Part shown: piece by piece, positions 55,295 through 62,813 of the stretch
Layout: every line of letters begins with the position of its first letter
How positions within the stretch are numbered: the stretch's first letter is position 1
From: Streptomyces sp. TLI_146
Lineage (GTDB): Bacteria; Actinomycetota; Actinomycetes; Streptomycetales; Streptomycetaceae
DNA: 64,000 bases
Assembly: GCF_002846415.1 (NCBI RefSeq)
Contig: NZ_PJMX01000001.1
Location: forward strand, 1,612,001 to 1,676,000
Direction of reading: 5' to 3'
The notes under the pieces: model-generated
What the model was told of the DNA's origin: nothing
Database searches by the model: none
The model's input: only the letters and a program-made list of their open reading frames with translations
Program-made: the position numbers and the translations under genes

Positions 55295-56144
55295 ACTGCG
55301 CGTACCCGGCGCGACCCTGTACTACGAGCGGCGCGGCAGCGGCCCGGTGCTGCTGATGATCCCGGGCGGGGGCGGGGACGCCGCCTCCTTCGACCTGGTG
55401 GGGGCGGACCTGGCCGACCGGTTCACCGTCGTCGCCGTCGACCCGCGCGGCAAGTCCCGCAGCGCCGCCGGTGAGCGGGGGCGGGACCAGCGGGTGGAGG
55501 TGCACAGCGACGACATGCGCCGGCTGCTCGCCGAGGTCTCGCCGACCGAGCCCGCCTTCGTCTTCGGCAGCAGCTCGGGCGCAGTCATCGCACTCGACCT
55601 GCTGGCCCGGCACCCGGAGCGGCTGCGGCTCGTCGTGGCCCACGAGCCGCCGGTGCTGGGGCTGCTGCCGGACGCCGACCGGTGGCGGGCGGCCTTCGCG
55701 GGCGTCGTCGAGGCGTTCGGCCGCGACGGCCTGGAGGCGGCAATGGCCGCGCTCGGCGCGGCGGCGGGCCAGGAGGGCACCGACGAGCCGGACGACGAGC
55801 GGGACGGGGCGGCCACTTCAGCGAGTAACACCGACAGGTTCCGGCGTATGCGGGAGAACATGCCGCAGTTCCTGGAGCGCGAACTGCGCCAGTTCAGCGG
55901 CCATATGCCGGACGTGGACGCGCTGGCCGCGCACTCCGGGCGGCTGGTCCCGGCGTGCGGGCGCGCCTCCCGGGGGCTGCTGCTCGCCCGCCCGGCGGCG
56001 GTGCTGGCCGGGCGGTTCGGCATCCCGCTGGTCGAATTCCCGGGCGGCCACGTGGGCCTGAGCACGCATCCGGTCCGGTTCGCCGAGGTGCTGCGGCGGA
56101 CGCTGGCGGGGGCCATGGCGGAGGACGCCGCGCAGCCACGGTGA
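55287..56144 (+). CDS. Alpha/beta-hydrolase
   Basis: 285 residues from ATG 55287, within the TetR stop. It has the classic fold: LLMIPGGGGDAASF (oxyanion loop), VVAVDPRGKSRS, GSSSGAVIALDL with nucleophile serine in GSSSG, and EFPGGHVG with the histidine. The acidic residue probably lies near DADRW. A negatively charged insert (about 165-185) may form the lid. It could be an ester, epoxide or quorum-type lactone hydrolase; the TetR partner suggests a small organic inducer. The palindrome after its stop may also act as its terminator. Confidence 0.87.
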   Translation: MPELRVPGATLYYERRGSGPVLLMIPGGGGDAASFDLVGADLADRFTVVAVDPRGKSRSAAGERGRDQRVEVHSDDMRRLLAEVSPTEPAFVFGSSSGAVIALDLLARHPERLRLVVAHEPPVLGLLPDADRWRAAFAGVVEAFGRDGLEAAMAALGAAAGQEGTDEPDDERDGAATSASNTDRFRRMRENMPQFLERELRQFSGHMPDVDALAAHSGRLVPACGRASRGLLLARPAAVLAGRFGIPLVEFPGGHVGLSTHPVRFAEVLRRTLAGAMAEDAAQPR

Positions 56145-56157
56145 CGGGACCGCGAAA

Positions 56158-56197
56158 AAGGTCTGGACCAGACGGTTGACCGTCTGGTCCAGACCTT
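56158..56197. promoter_or_regulatory. Paired chitinase-type operators (TCTGGWCCAGA)
   Basis: Perfect 18-bp inverted arms (56158-56175 with 56180-56197) flank TTGA, about 57 bp before the chitinase start. Each arm contains an 11-bp palindrome, TCTGGACCAGA at 56162-56172 and TCTGGTCCAGA at 56183-56193, whose centres are 21 bp apart. The TGGTCCAGACC core matches the direct repeats known in Streptomyces chitinase promoters and resembles DasR dre sites. It could also terminate the upstream hydrolase transcript. Confidence 0.8.
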
Positions 56198-56254
56198 CTA
56201 CGTTGCGCAGCGATCCGCCCTGTCCCATCCCCCACGGCACCGCAGGGAGGAACC

Positions 56255-58561
56255 ATGTCCTCGCCCTCGTCCTTACGGGGCTCCTCGCCCCACCGAAGAC
56301 TCCTCGCACTGCTCGGCGCGCTGCTGCTCCCCGTCGCCCTGCTCACCGGCCTCGCCGCCACCCCCGCCCACGCGGCGAGCGGTCTCACCGCCTCCTTCAG
56401 CAGCCAGGACAACGGCTCCTGGTGGAAGGGGACGTATGTCATCCGCAACACCACCTCCTCCCCCGTCACCGGCTGGACCCTGGAGTTCGACCTCCCGGCC
56501 GGTGTCTCCATCAGCGGCCACTACCACGGCGACGCCACTGTCAGCGGCCGTCATGTGACAGTGAAGAACGCCTACTACAACGCGACCGTCGCGGCCAACT
56601 CGACGACCGAGCCGTACAGTTACTGGTTCGTGGCGAGCGGTCCGATCGGCGCGCCCGGCGCCTGCACGGTCAACGGCGACAAGTGCGACGGCACCCCGGA
56701 CGTGCCGCCGTCCGCGCCCGGCGCCCCCAAGGTCACCTCGGTCACCGCGCACAGCGTGTCGCTCTCCTGGGCCCCGGCGACGGGCGGCGACCACCCCGTG
56801 GCCTCGTACGACGTGCTGAGCGGCGCCACCGTCGTGGCCACCGCGACCACCCCATCGGCCACGGTCACCGGCCTCACCCCGGCCACCTCCTACGGCTTCG
56901 CGGTACGGGCCAGGGACAGCCGCGGCAACACCGGTCCGCAGAGCGCGGTGGTCACCGCGACGACCACCGACCCGGCCTCCGACCCGACCCCGCCCACCGC
57001 GCCCGGCGCTCTGCGCTCCACCGGCCGGACGTCGACGAGCGTGGACCTGGTCTGGAACGCGTCGAGCGACAACGTCGGCGTGGCCGCGTACGACGTGTAC
57101 CGCGACGGAGTGCTCTCCCAGACGCTCCCCGCCACCACTCCGACCGCGACCGTCGCCGGGCTGACCCCGGCCACCAGGTACACGTTCACCGTGAAGGCGC
57201 GGGACGCGGCCGACAACTCCTCGCCCGCCTCCGACGCCCTGGAGGTCACCACCGACGACCAGGCGGGCACCGGCAAGTACCTGAAGGTCGGCTACTTCGC
57301 CCAGTGGGGCATCTACGGCCGCCAGTACTTCGTCAAGAACCTCGACACCTCGGGCTCGGCCGCCAAGCTCGACGTCGTCAACTACGCCTTCGAGAACATC
57401 GACCCGGTCAACCTGACCTGTCTGGCCGGGGTGACCAAGGGCGTCGGCGCCAACCCGCAGGACCCCGACCAGGGCACCGGCGGGGGCGACGCGGACGCCG
57501 ACTACGCCCGGCCGTTCAGCGCCGCCCAGTCCGTCGACGGCGTCGCCGACGACGGCTATGCGAAACTGCGGGGCAACTTCAACCAGATCAAGAAGCTCAA
57601 GGCCAAGTACCCCCACCTCAAGGCCGTCGTCTCGCTCGGCGGCTGGACGTACTCGAAGTTCTTCACGGACGCCGCCGCCACCGACGCCTCCCGCAAGAAG
57701 TTCGTCTCGTCCTGCGTCGACGTGTGGATCAAGGGCAATCTCCCCGCCTACAACGGCGCGGGCGGCCCGGGCACCGGCGCCGGGGTCTTCGACGGCATCG
57801 ACCTGGACTGGGAGTGGCCCGGCTCGCCCGACGGCCACGCGGGCAACCACTACTCCACGGCCGACAAGGCGAATCTGGCCCTGCTGCTCGCCGAGTTCCG
57901 CAAGCAGTTCGACGCGCTCGGCGGCCCGCACCGGCTGCTGACCGCGTTCACCCCCGCCGACCCGGCGAAGATCCAGCAGGGCTGGGACCTCACCAGGATC
58001 TTCTCGTCCCTGGACTTCGCCAATGTGCAGGGGTACGACTTCCACGGCGCCGGCAGCGACAACTCCTGGGAGCCGAACCGCTCCGGCCACCAGGCCAACC
58101 TCTACACCGACGCGCAGGACCCGTACGCCACCCACTTCAGTGTCGACGGGGCCGTGCGGACGTATCTGGACGCCGGGGTCAACCCGCGCAAGCTCACCGT
58201 CGGCTTCCCGTTCTACGGGCGGGGCTGGCAGAGCGTCGCAGACGGCGGGGCGCACGGCGAGTGGCAGTCGGCCAAGGGGGCCGCGCCCGGCCAGTTCCCG
58301 GAGGAGGCGGGGGTGCGCGGCTACAGCAACATGCTCGGCGGCGTGCCCGGACTGACCGTGTACCACGACGAGCAGTCCGTCTCCACGTACGGCTACACCG
58401 GGGCCGACGGGCAGTGGTGGTCCTTCGACGACACCTGGTCGATCGGCAGGAAGACGGCCTACCTCAAGGCGAAGGGGCTGCTCGGCGCCATGGTGTGGGA
58501 GATGTCCGGCGACACGCCCCAGGGCACGCTGATGAGCGCGCTGGCAGGGGGGCTCGGCTGA
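56255..58561 (+). CDS. Secreted GH18 chitinase with CBM2 and two fibronectin III domains
   Basis: 768 residues from ATG 56255, following GGGAGGAACC. Signal peptide 1-41 (AHA). Residues 43-145 are a CBM2-type cellulose/chitin-binding domain with conserved Trp and two cysteines. FnIII domains are about 152-240 and 246-335. The GH18 barrel (340-768) contains VSLGGWTYSKFF and FDGIDLDWEWPG (512-523): Asp513, Asp516, Asp518 and catalytic acid Glu520 satisfy DxxDxDxE. It degrades chitin with retention through substrate assistance. Codon 7 is TTA, so translation probably needs the bldA tRNA. The promoter carries the paired chitinase-type sites. Confidence 0.95.
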   Translation: MSSPSSLRGSSPHRRLLALLGALLLPVALLTGLAATPAHAASGLTASFSSQDNGSWWKGTYVIRNTTSSPVTGWTLEFDLPAGVSISGHYHGDATVSGRHVTVKNAYYNATVAANSTTEPYSYWFVASGPIGAPGACTVNGDKCDGTPDVPPSAPGAPKVTSVTAHSVSLSWAPATGGDHPVASYDVLSGATVVATATTPSATVTGLTPATSYGFAVRARDSRGNTGPQSAVVTATTTDPASDPTPPTAPGALRSTGRTSTSVDLVWNASSDNVGVAAYDVYRDGVLSQTLPATTPTATVAGLTPATRYTFTVKARDAADNSSPASDALEVTTDDQAGTGKYLKVGYFAQWGIYGRQYFVKNLDTSGSAAKLDVVNYAFENIDPVNLTCLAGVTKGVGANPQDPDQGTGGGDADADYARPFSAAQSVDGVADDGYAKLRGNFNQIKKLKAKYPHLKAVVSLGGWTYSKFFTDAAATDASRKKFVSSCVDVWIKGNLPAYNGAGGPGTGAGVFDGIDLDWEWPGSPDGHAGNHYSTADKANLALLLAEFRKQFDALGGPHRLLTAFTPADPAKIQQGWDLTRIFSSLDFANVQGYDFHGAGSDNSWEPNRSGHQANLYTDAQDPYATHFSVDGAVRTYLDAGVNPRKLTVGFPFYGRGWQSVADGGAHGEWQSAKGAAPGQFPEEAGVRGYSNMLGGVPGLTVYHDEQSVSTYGYTGADGQWWSFDDTWSIGRKTAYLKAKGLLGAMVWEMSGDTPQGTLMSALAGGLG

Positions 58562-58586
58562 GGACTCCCCCGCCCGGGGCGGTTCG

Positions 58587-60110
58587 CTAGCCGATGCTGC
58601 GGAAGGCCAGCACCGCGTTGTGGCCGCCGAAGCCGAACGAGTCGCTGAGCGCGATGTCGCCGTCCAGCGGCAGTGAGCGCGGGCTGTGGCGCACGACGTC
58701 GAGGGCGATCCCGTCCTCGACGTCGTCGCACCCGGCCGTCGGCGGGATCAGCCCGTCCCGCAGCGCCAGGACGGTGGCGATGGCCTCCACGCCGCCCGCG
58801 CCGCCCTGGAGGTGGCCGAGCGCGCCCTTGTTGGCGGTGACCGGGACGTCCGGGGTGTGGGCGCCCAGGACCCGGCCCAGCGCCCGCGCCTCGGCCCGGT
58901 CGCCCTCGACCGTGGCGGTGGCGTGGGCGTTGACGTGGACCACGTCCGCCGCCGTGGCGTCCGCGTCCGCGAGGGCCGCCCGCAGCGCCGCCTCGATGCC
59001 GCGGCCGCCCGGTTCGGGGGCCGCCATGTGGAAGGCGTCGGCCGACAGGCCCCATCCGGCGGCCTCGCAGTAGATGCGCGCGCCCCGGGCCCTGGCGTGC
59101 TCCTCGGCTTCCAGGACCAGCACGCCCGCGCCCTCGCCGAGGACGAATCCGTCCCTGTTCTTGTCGAAGGGGCGGGACGCGGACGCCGGTTCGTCGTTGC
59201 GGGTGGAAACGGCTCTCATCGCAGCGAAGGCGGCCAGGATCACCGGGGTGATCACGGCTTCGGTGCCGCCCGCCACCACCAGGTCGAGGTGCCCGTCACG
59301 GACGCGGTCCACGGCGCGCCCGATGGCCTCGGTGCCGGAGGCGCAGGCCGACACCAAGGTGCCGGCCTCGCCCAGGAGGCCGAGGTCGATGGAGATCTGC
59401 GCGGCGGCCGAGGACGGCACCAGCATCGGCGCGGTATGCGGCGACACCGCGCGCGGGCCCCGCCGCTCGAGCCGGTGCTGGGCCTCGACGAGCACCGGCG
59501 CGCCGCCGATGATCGACCCCAGCGACACCCCGGCCCGGGCGGGCAGCAACCCGCTCTCGCGGGCGCCCTCAAGGTCCAGGCCCGCGTCCCGCCAGGCCTC
59601 GCGTGCGGCGAGCACGGCCAGCTGCGCGGACCGGTTCATCCGCCGCGCCACCGGCCTGGGCAGCAGGTCCGCCGGGTCCACCGCGGCCCGCGCGGCGAGC
59701 CGAACCGGCAGCCCGTCGAACTCCTCGCCCTCCAGTACCCCGACCGCCGAGCGCCCCGACAGCAGCCCCTGCCAGAGCCCGGCGACGTCGGGGCCGAGCG
59801 GGGTGAGCGCGCCGATGCCGGTCACCACGACCCGCCGTCTGCCGCTGCCGGGCCCCTCGGGCTGGGTCACGTCGGCGGGGTCGACCCGGCCCACCCGCAC
59901 CACTTGGCGCTCGCGCCGGTCGAGCAGACGCTCCTGGTCCGAGCCGCCGCCGACCGGGCGCAGGACGAGCCGGGTGCGGGACTCGCTGGCGGGCGCGGTG
60001 CGCACCACGACGTGCCAGCGGTCCACGCCGGTCGCGACGACGTCGCCCGGTACGAGCTCTCCGGTGGTGAGGAGCCAGCACTCCCCGCCCATGACCGACT
60101 CTTCACTCAT
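58587..60110 (-). CDS. Orphan beta-ketoacyl synthase with an N-terminal extension
   Basis: 507 residues from ATG 60110 (GTG 60113 also possible). The KS domain starts near residue 93 (VVVTGIGALTPLG) and keeps the full triad: Cys256 in VSACASGT, His396 in VNAHATAT and His433 in GALGHLQGGAGG. The FabF/KSII layout fits. Residues 1-90 are not part of the KS fold; GECWLLTTGELVPGDVVATG and an Arg-rich stretch suggest a small beta-barrel-like extra domain. No ACP, ketoreductase or acyltransferase genes are nearby, so it is not an obvious polyketide cluster. It may extend a special fatty acyl chain or act with a remote ACP. Confidence 0.85.
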   Translation of the reverse strand: MSEESVMGGECWLLTTGELVPGDVVATGVDRWHVVVRTAPASESRTRLVLRPVGGGSDQERLLDRRERQVVRVGRVDPADVTQPEGPGSGRRRVVVTGIGALTPLGPDVAGLWQGLLSGRSAVGVLEGEEFDGLPVRLAARAAVDPADLLPRPVARRMNRSAQLAVLAAREAWRDAGLDLEGARESGLLPARAGVSLGSIIGGAPVLVEAQHRLERRGPRAVSPHTAPMLVPSSAAAQISIDLGLLGEAGTLVSACASGTEAIGRAVDRVRDGHLDLVVAGGTEAVITPVILAAFAAMRAVSTRNDEPASASRPFDKNRDGFVLGEGAGVLVLEAEEHARARGARIYCEAAGWGLSADAFHMAAPEPGGRGIEAALRAALADADATAADVVHVNAHATATVEGDRAEARALGRVLGAHTPDVPVTANKGALGHLQGGAGGVEAIATVLALRDGLIPPTAGCDDVEDGIALDVVRHSPRSLPLDGDIALSDSFGFGGHNAVLAFRSIG

Positions 60111-60241
60111 CACGGCATCCCGGTTCGCACATGTGAACGACTCCGGGGCGTCACACCAGCCTCATGAAGTCGATAAAGCGATCTGGGAACATCTTGCCCG
60201 GTCGGCCCCGGGCCGGCACCTCGGCGGACCGGGCCCGCCAC

Positions 60242-61291
60242 TCAGGGGCGGCCCGCCTCCGGCACCGCCTCGCCGCGCCGCACCGGCTCCGGCGGGGTGC
60301 CGTCCCCGAACGGGCGGCCGCCCAGCTGCTCGCGGTGGTGGGGGGTGAGCCAGCCGGACAGATCGGGGCCGACGGGCACGATCCCGGTCGGGTTGATGCC
60401 GGACTGCACGAGGTAGTAGTGCCGCTTGATGTGGTCGAAGTCGACGGTGTCGCCGAAGCCCGGGGTCTGGAAGAGGTCCCGGGCGTAGGCCCACAGCACC
60501 GGGTCCTCGCTCAGTTTGTTCCGGTTGCACTTGAAGTGCCCGTGGTAGACGGCGTCGAAGCGCACCAGCGTGGTGAACAGCCGGATGTCCGCCTCGGTGA
60601 TGGTGTCCCCGACCAGATAGCGGCGGTCCGCGAGGCGCCCGGAGAGCAGGTCGAGCCGGCGGAACACATCGCGGTGGGCGTCCTCGTACTCCCGCTGCCC
60701 GGTGGCGAAACCGGCCCGGTACACCCCGTTGTTGAGGTCGCGGTAGACGGCGTCCATGACCTCGTCGATCTCGTCGCGCAGCTCCTCGGGGTAGAGGTCG
60801 GGCGCGCCCGCGCGGTGCAGCTCGCGCCACTCGGTGGCCAGGTCCAGGGTGATCCGCTGGAAGTCGTTGGTGACCAGCTCGCCGCTGGGCACGTCCACGA
60901 TCGCGGGGACGCTGACGCCACCCGAGTAGCCGGGCTCGCGCGCCTCGTACGCCTCGGCGAGGTAGCGGATGCCGAGCACCGGGTCCCGGCCGTCCGGGTG
61001 GAGGGTGAAGCGCCAGCTGCGGTCGTCCTGGATGGGGTCGGCGACCGCAAGCGAGAGGGCGTCGTCCAGGCCGAGGAGCCGCCGGGAGATCAGGGCGCGG
61101 CTCGCCCAGGGGCAGGCGCGGCTGACGACCAGCCGGTAGCGGCCGTACTCGACGGGCCAGCCGTCGCGCCCGTCCCGGGTGATGCGGTCGACGAAGTGGC
61201 TGCGTGAGCGCTTGAACGGCCGGCGCCCGTATCCCGCGTTGCCGCCGCTGCCCTCCGGGCCCGCCGTGTCGCTGTCGTCGGGGCGGCTCAT
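60242..61291 (-). CDS. Glutathionyl-hydroquinone-reductase-like (Xi-class GST) enzyme
   Basis: 349 residues. The Xi-class motif ACPWASR (59-65) carries catalytic Cys60. The characteristic C-terminal KRHYYLVQSGINPTGIVPVGP identifies the GS-HQR family (YqjG/PcpF). E. coli homologues remove glutathione from glutathionylated hydroquinones; actinobacteria use mycothiol, so a mycothiolyl-hydroquinone is the likely substrate. N-terminal tail residues 1-30 are disordered. The gene lies downstream of GH64 with a 16-bp palindrome between them that may be its operator. Confidence 0.88.
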   Translation of the reverse strand: MSRPDDSDTAGPEGSGGNAGYGRRPFKRSRSHFVDRITRDGRDGWPVEYGRYRLVVSRACPWASRALISRRLLGLDDALSLAVADPIQDDRSWRFTLHPDGRDPVLGIRYLAEAYEAREPGYSGGVSVPAIVDVPSGELVTNDFQRITLDLATEWRELHRAGAPDLYPEELRDEIDEVMDAVYRDLNNGVYRAGFATGQREYEDAHRDVFRRLDLLSGRLADRRYLVGDTITEADIRLFTTLVRFDAVYHGHFKCNRNKLSEDPVLWAYARDLFQTPGFGDTVDFDHIKRHYYLVQSGINPTGIVPVGPDLSGWLTPHHREQLGGRPFGDGTPPEPVRRGEAVPEAGRP

Positions 61292-61343
61292 CCCCGTCTC
61301 CTTCCCGCTGGACTCGCGTGCTTGGTGCGATCCTTCCCCCGAA

Positions 61344-61359
61344 GCGGGAGATCTCCCGC
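61344..61359. promoter_or_regulatory. 16-bp perfect palindrome GCGGGAGATCTCCCGC
   Basis: It lies midway between the GH64 stop and the GST-type start, 53 bp before the latter. It is either the operator of the reductase gene or a terminator hairpin for GH64. Confidence 0.4.
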
Positions 61360-61411
61360 CGGATGAGCCGCCCGGTCGAGCGCGTGTCCCCCGTCGGGGG
61401 TCGGCGCGCGG

Positions 61412-62623
61412 CTAGCTGAACGGGTCGAGCGTGAGGTAGGCCTGCCTCGGATCCCCGTCGTTGACCAGCGACTCGTGGTTGCCGACGTCGTCGAAGGCGA
61501 AGGCGTACGCCTTGCCGTCGGCCATCCGGGCGTGGATCTCGCGGGCGTACTGGTTGGTCACCGCGTCCTGGTAGAAGGCGCCGGACCCGGTGTCCGGCTG
61601 GTTGGGGTTGACCAGCAGCGTGGAGCGGTTGTAGCCCGCGCAGAGGGTGCGCGAGATCGGGCCGCGTACCAGGTCGTTCGGGGCGTCGAGCAGCTTGTAG
61701 CAGCCGAGGACGCTGTCGGAGTCGGGCTTGAGGAAGCTGGTGACGACCGCGCCCGCGCTGTTGGTGAAGTTCATCGTGGAGCCGGAGACCCGGCCGAAGT
61801 ACCTGGTGTCCGGCCGGTCGGCGAAGGGCGTGACGGTCAGCGTCGAGGTGCTGTACTTCTGCCAGACCCGGTTGATGTAGTCGTCGAGGACGGTCCTCGC
61901 CAGGGCGCCCGACTCGATGCCGTGGCCGGGGGCGAGCGCGCGCAGCACCGTTCCGTCGGGCCGGGTCTGGATCAGGTTCGCCCAGCCGCCCGGCTTGCCC
62001 CTGAGCGCGGTGAAGATGCCGTTGTAGCCGCCGGGCTTGAGGTGGCCGGTCGACTTGGTGGTGCCGCTCGCGGTCTTGACGCCCACCGCGTACGGGGCGG
62101 AGACCATGTCGACCTGGGTGCTGTTGATCCACAGCCCGGCGTCGTTGAGCGTGTACTCGGACCAGTTGAAGAGGATGTTCCGGTTCGGGTCGCTCGGGTT
62201 CTGCACCGCCGGCTGCACCAGACCGCCCGTGGTGAGCTTGAAGACGAGCTTCTGACCGTACGAGAAGTAGACGCGGCCGGAGAACTTGGGTATCCGGATG
62301 GTCGTCGACTGCCCGCTCGCCGGTCCCGCGATCGAGGCGTCGGGCGCCGGGGTGGGCGGGTTGCCCCCGGCCGGCCAGGGGTGGAAGGTGCCGTTGGCGT
62401 CGGCCCAGCCCTGCTGGCCGGTCGAGAGCAGTGTTCCGAGGTTGTAGAGGTAGACCGGTTCGCCGCGCCCGGAGTTGTTGGTCACGGTGAGCGGGATGGT
62501 CGAGGGCACGGCGGCCGTGGCGGGACCGGCCGCGCCGGTGGCCGTGAACCCCGCTGCGACGAGCAACGCGGCCACCAGGGGTGCCAGGGGTTTTCCTAGG
62601 ACGGACACGCTCCAACTCCTCAT
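61412..62623 (-). CDS. Secreted GH64 beta-1,3-glucanase
   Basis: 403 residues. Signal peptide 1-39 (ATAAVP cleavage). The body begins VPSTIPLTVTNNSGRGEPVYLYNLG and continues GWADANGTFHPWPAGG, HPWP and KFSGRVYFSYGQKL, all close to laminaripentaose-producing GH64 enzymes of Streptomyces matensis. ILFNWSEYTLND and WINSTQVDM place the catalytic acid pair near Glu156 and Asp172. It releases laminaripentaose from curdlan-like or fungal beta-1,3-glucan. No carbohydrate-binding module is attached. The TGAGAGCGCTCTCA box 57 bp upstream of its start matches the one at 18900. Confidence 0.93.
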   Translation of the reverse strand: MRSWSVSVLGKPLAPLVAALLVAAGFTATGAAGPATAAVPSTIPLTVTNNSGRGEPVYLYNLGTLLSTGQQGWADANGTFHPWPAGGNPPTPAPDASIAGPASGQSTTIRIPKFSGRVYFSYGQKLVFKLTTGGLVQPAVQNPSDPNRNILFNWSEYTLNDAGLWINSTQVDMVSAPYAVGVKTASGTTKSTGHLKPGGYNGIFTALRGKPGGWANLIQTRPDGTVLRALAPGHGIESGALARTVLDDYINRVWQKYSTSTLTVTPFADRPDTRYFGRVSGSTMNFTNSAGAVVTSFLKPDSDSVLGCYKLLDAPNDLVRGPISRTLCAGYNRSTLLVNPNQPDTGSGAFYQDAVTNQYAREIHARMADGKAYAFAFDDVGNHESLVNDGDPRQAYLTLDPFS

Positions 62624-62679
62624 CGGTCCGGCGGATCACGTGGGGGGCGCCGCGAGGAGGAATGGGTTCTTCCACCTCG

Positions 62680-62693
62680 TGAGAGCGCTCTCA
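62680..62693. promoter_or_regulatory. TGAGAGCGCTCTCA operator of the GH64 gene
   Basis: A perfect 14-bp palindrome 57 bp before the GH64 start. Its inner 12 bases are identical to the palindrome before the beta-helix gene at 18900. It is LacI-type in form, though no LacI gene is adjacent. Confidence 0.7.
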
Positions 62694-62813
62694 GAATCGT
62701 CCCGGGAGGAAGGCGTGTCAATGCGCGTGCGTCAACTTCCTTGAGGAAGCAGGGGTGTTGGCGGGGTCCCACCGTTCACTTGGTGTCGTGTCCCCGCCCT
62801 GGTCGCCGTACGG

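Noticed and set aside
58587..60110. Ketosynthase as part of a polyketide cluster
   Set aside because: Flanking genes are a chitinase and a GST-type reductase; no ACP, AT or KR gene was found.
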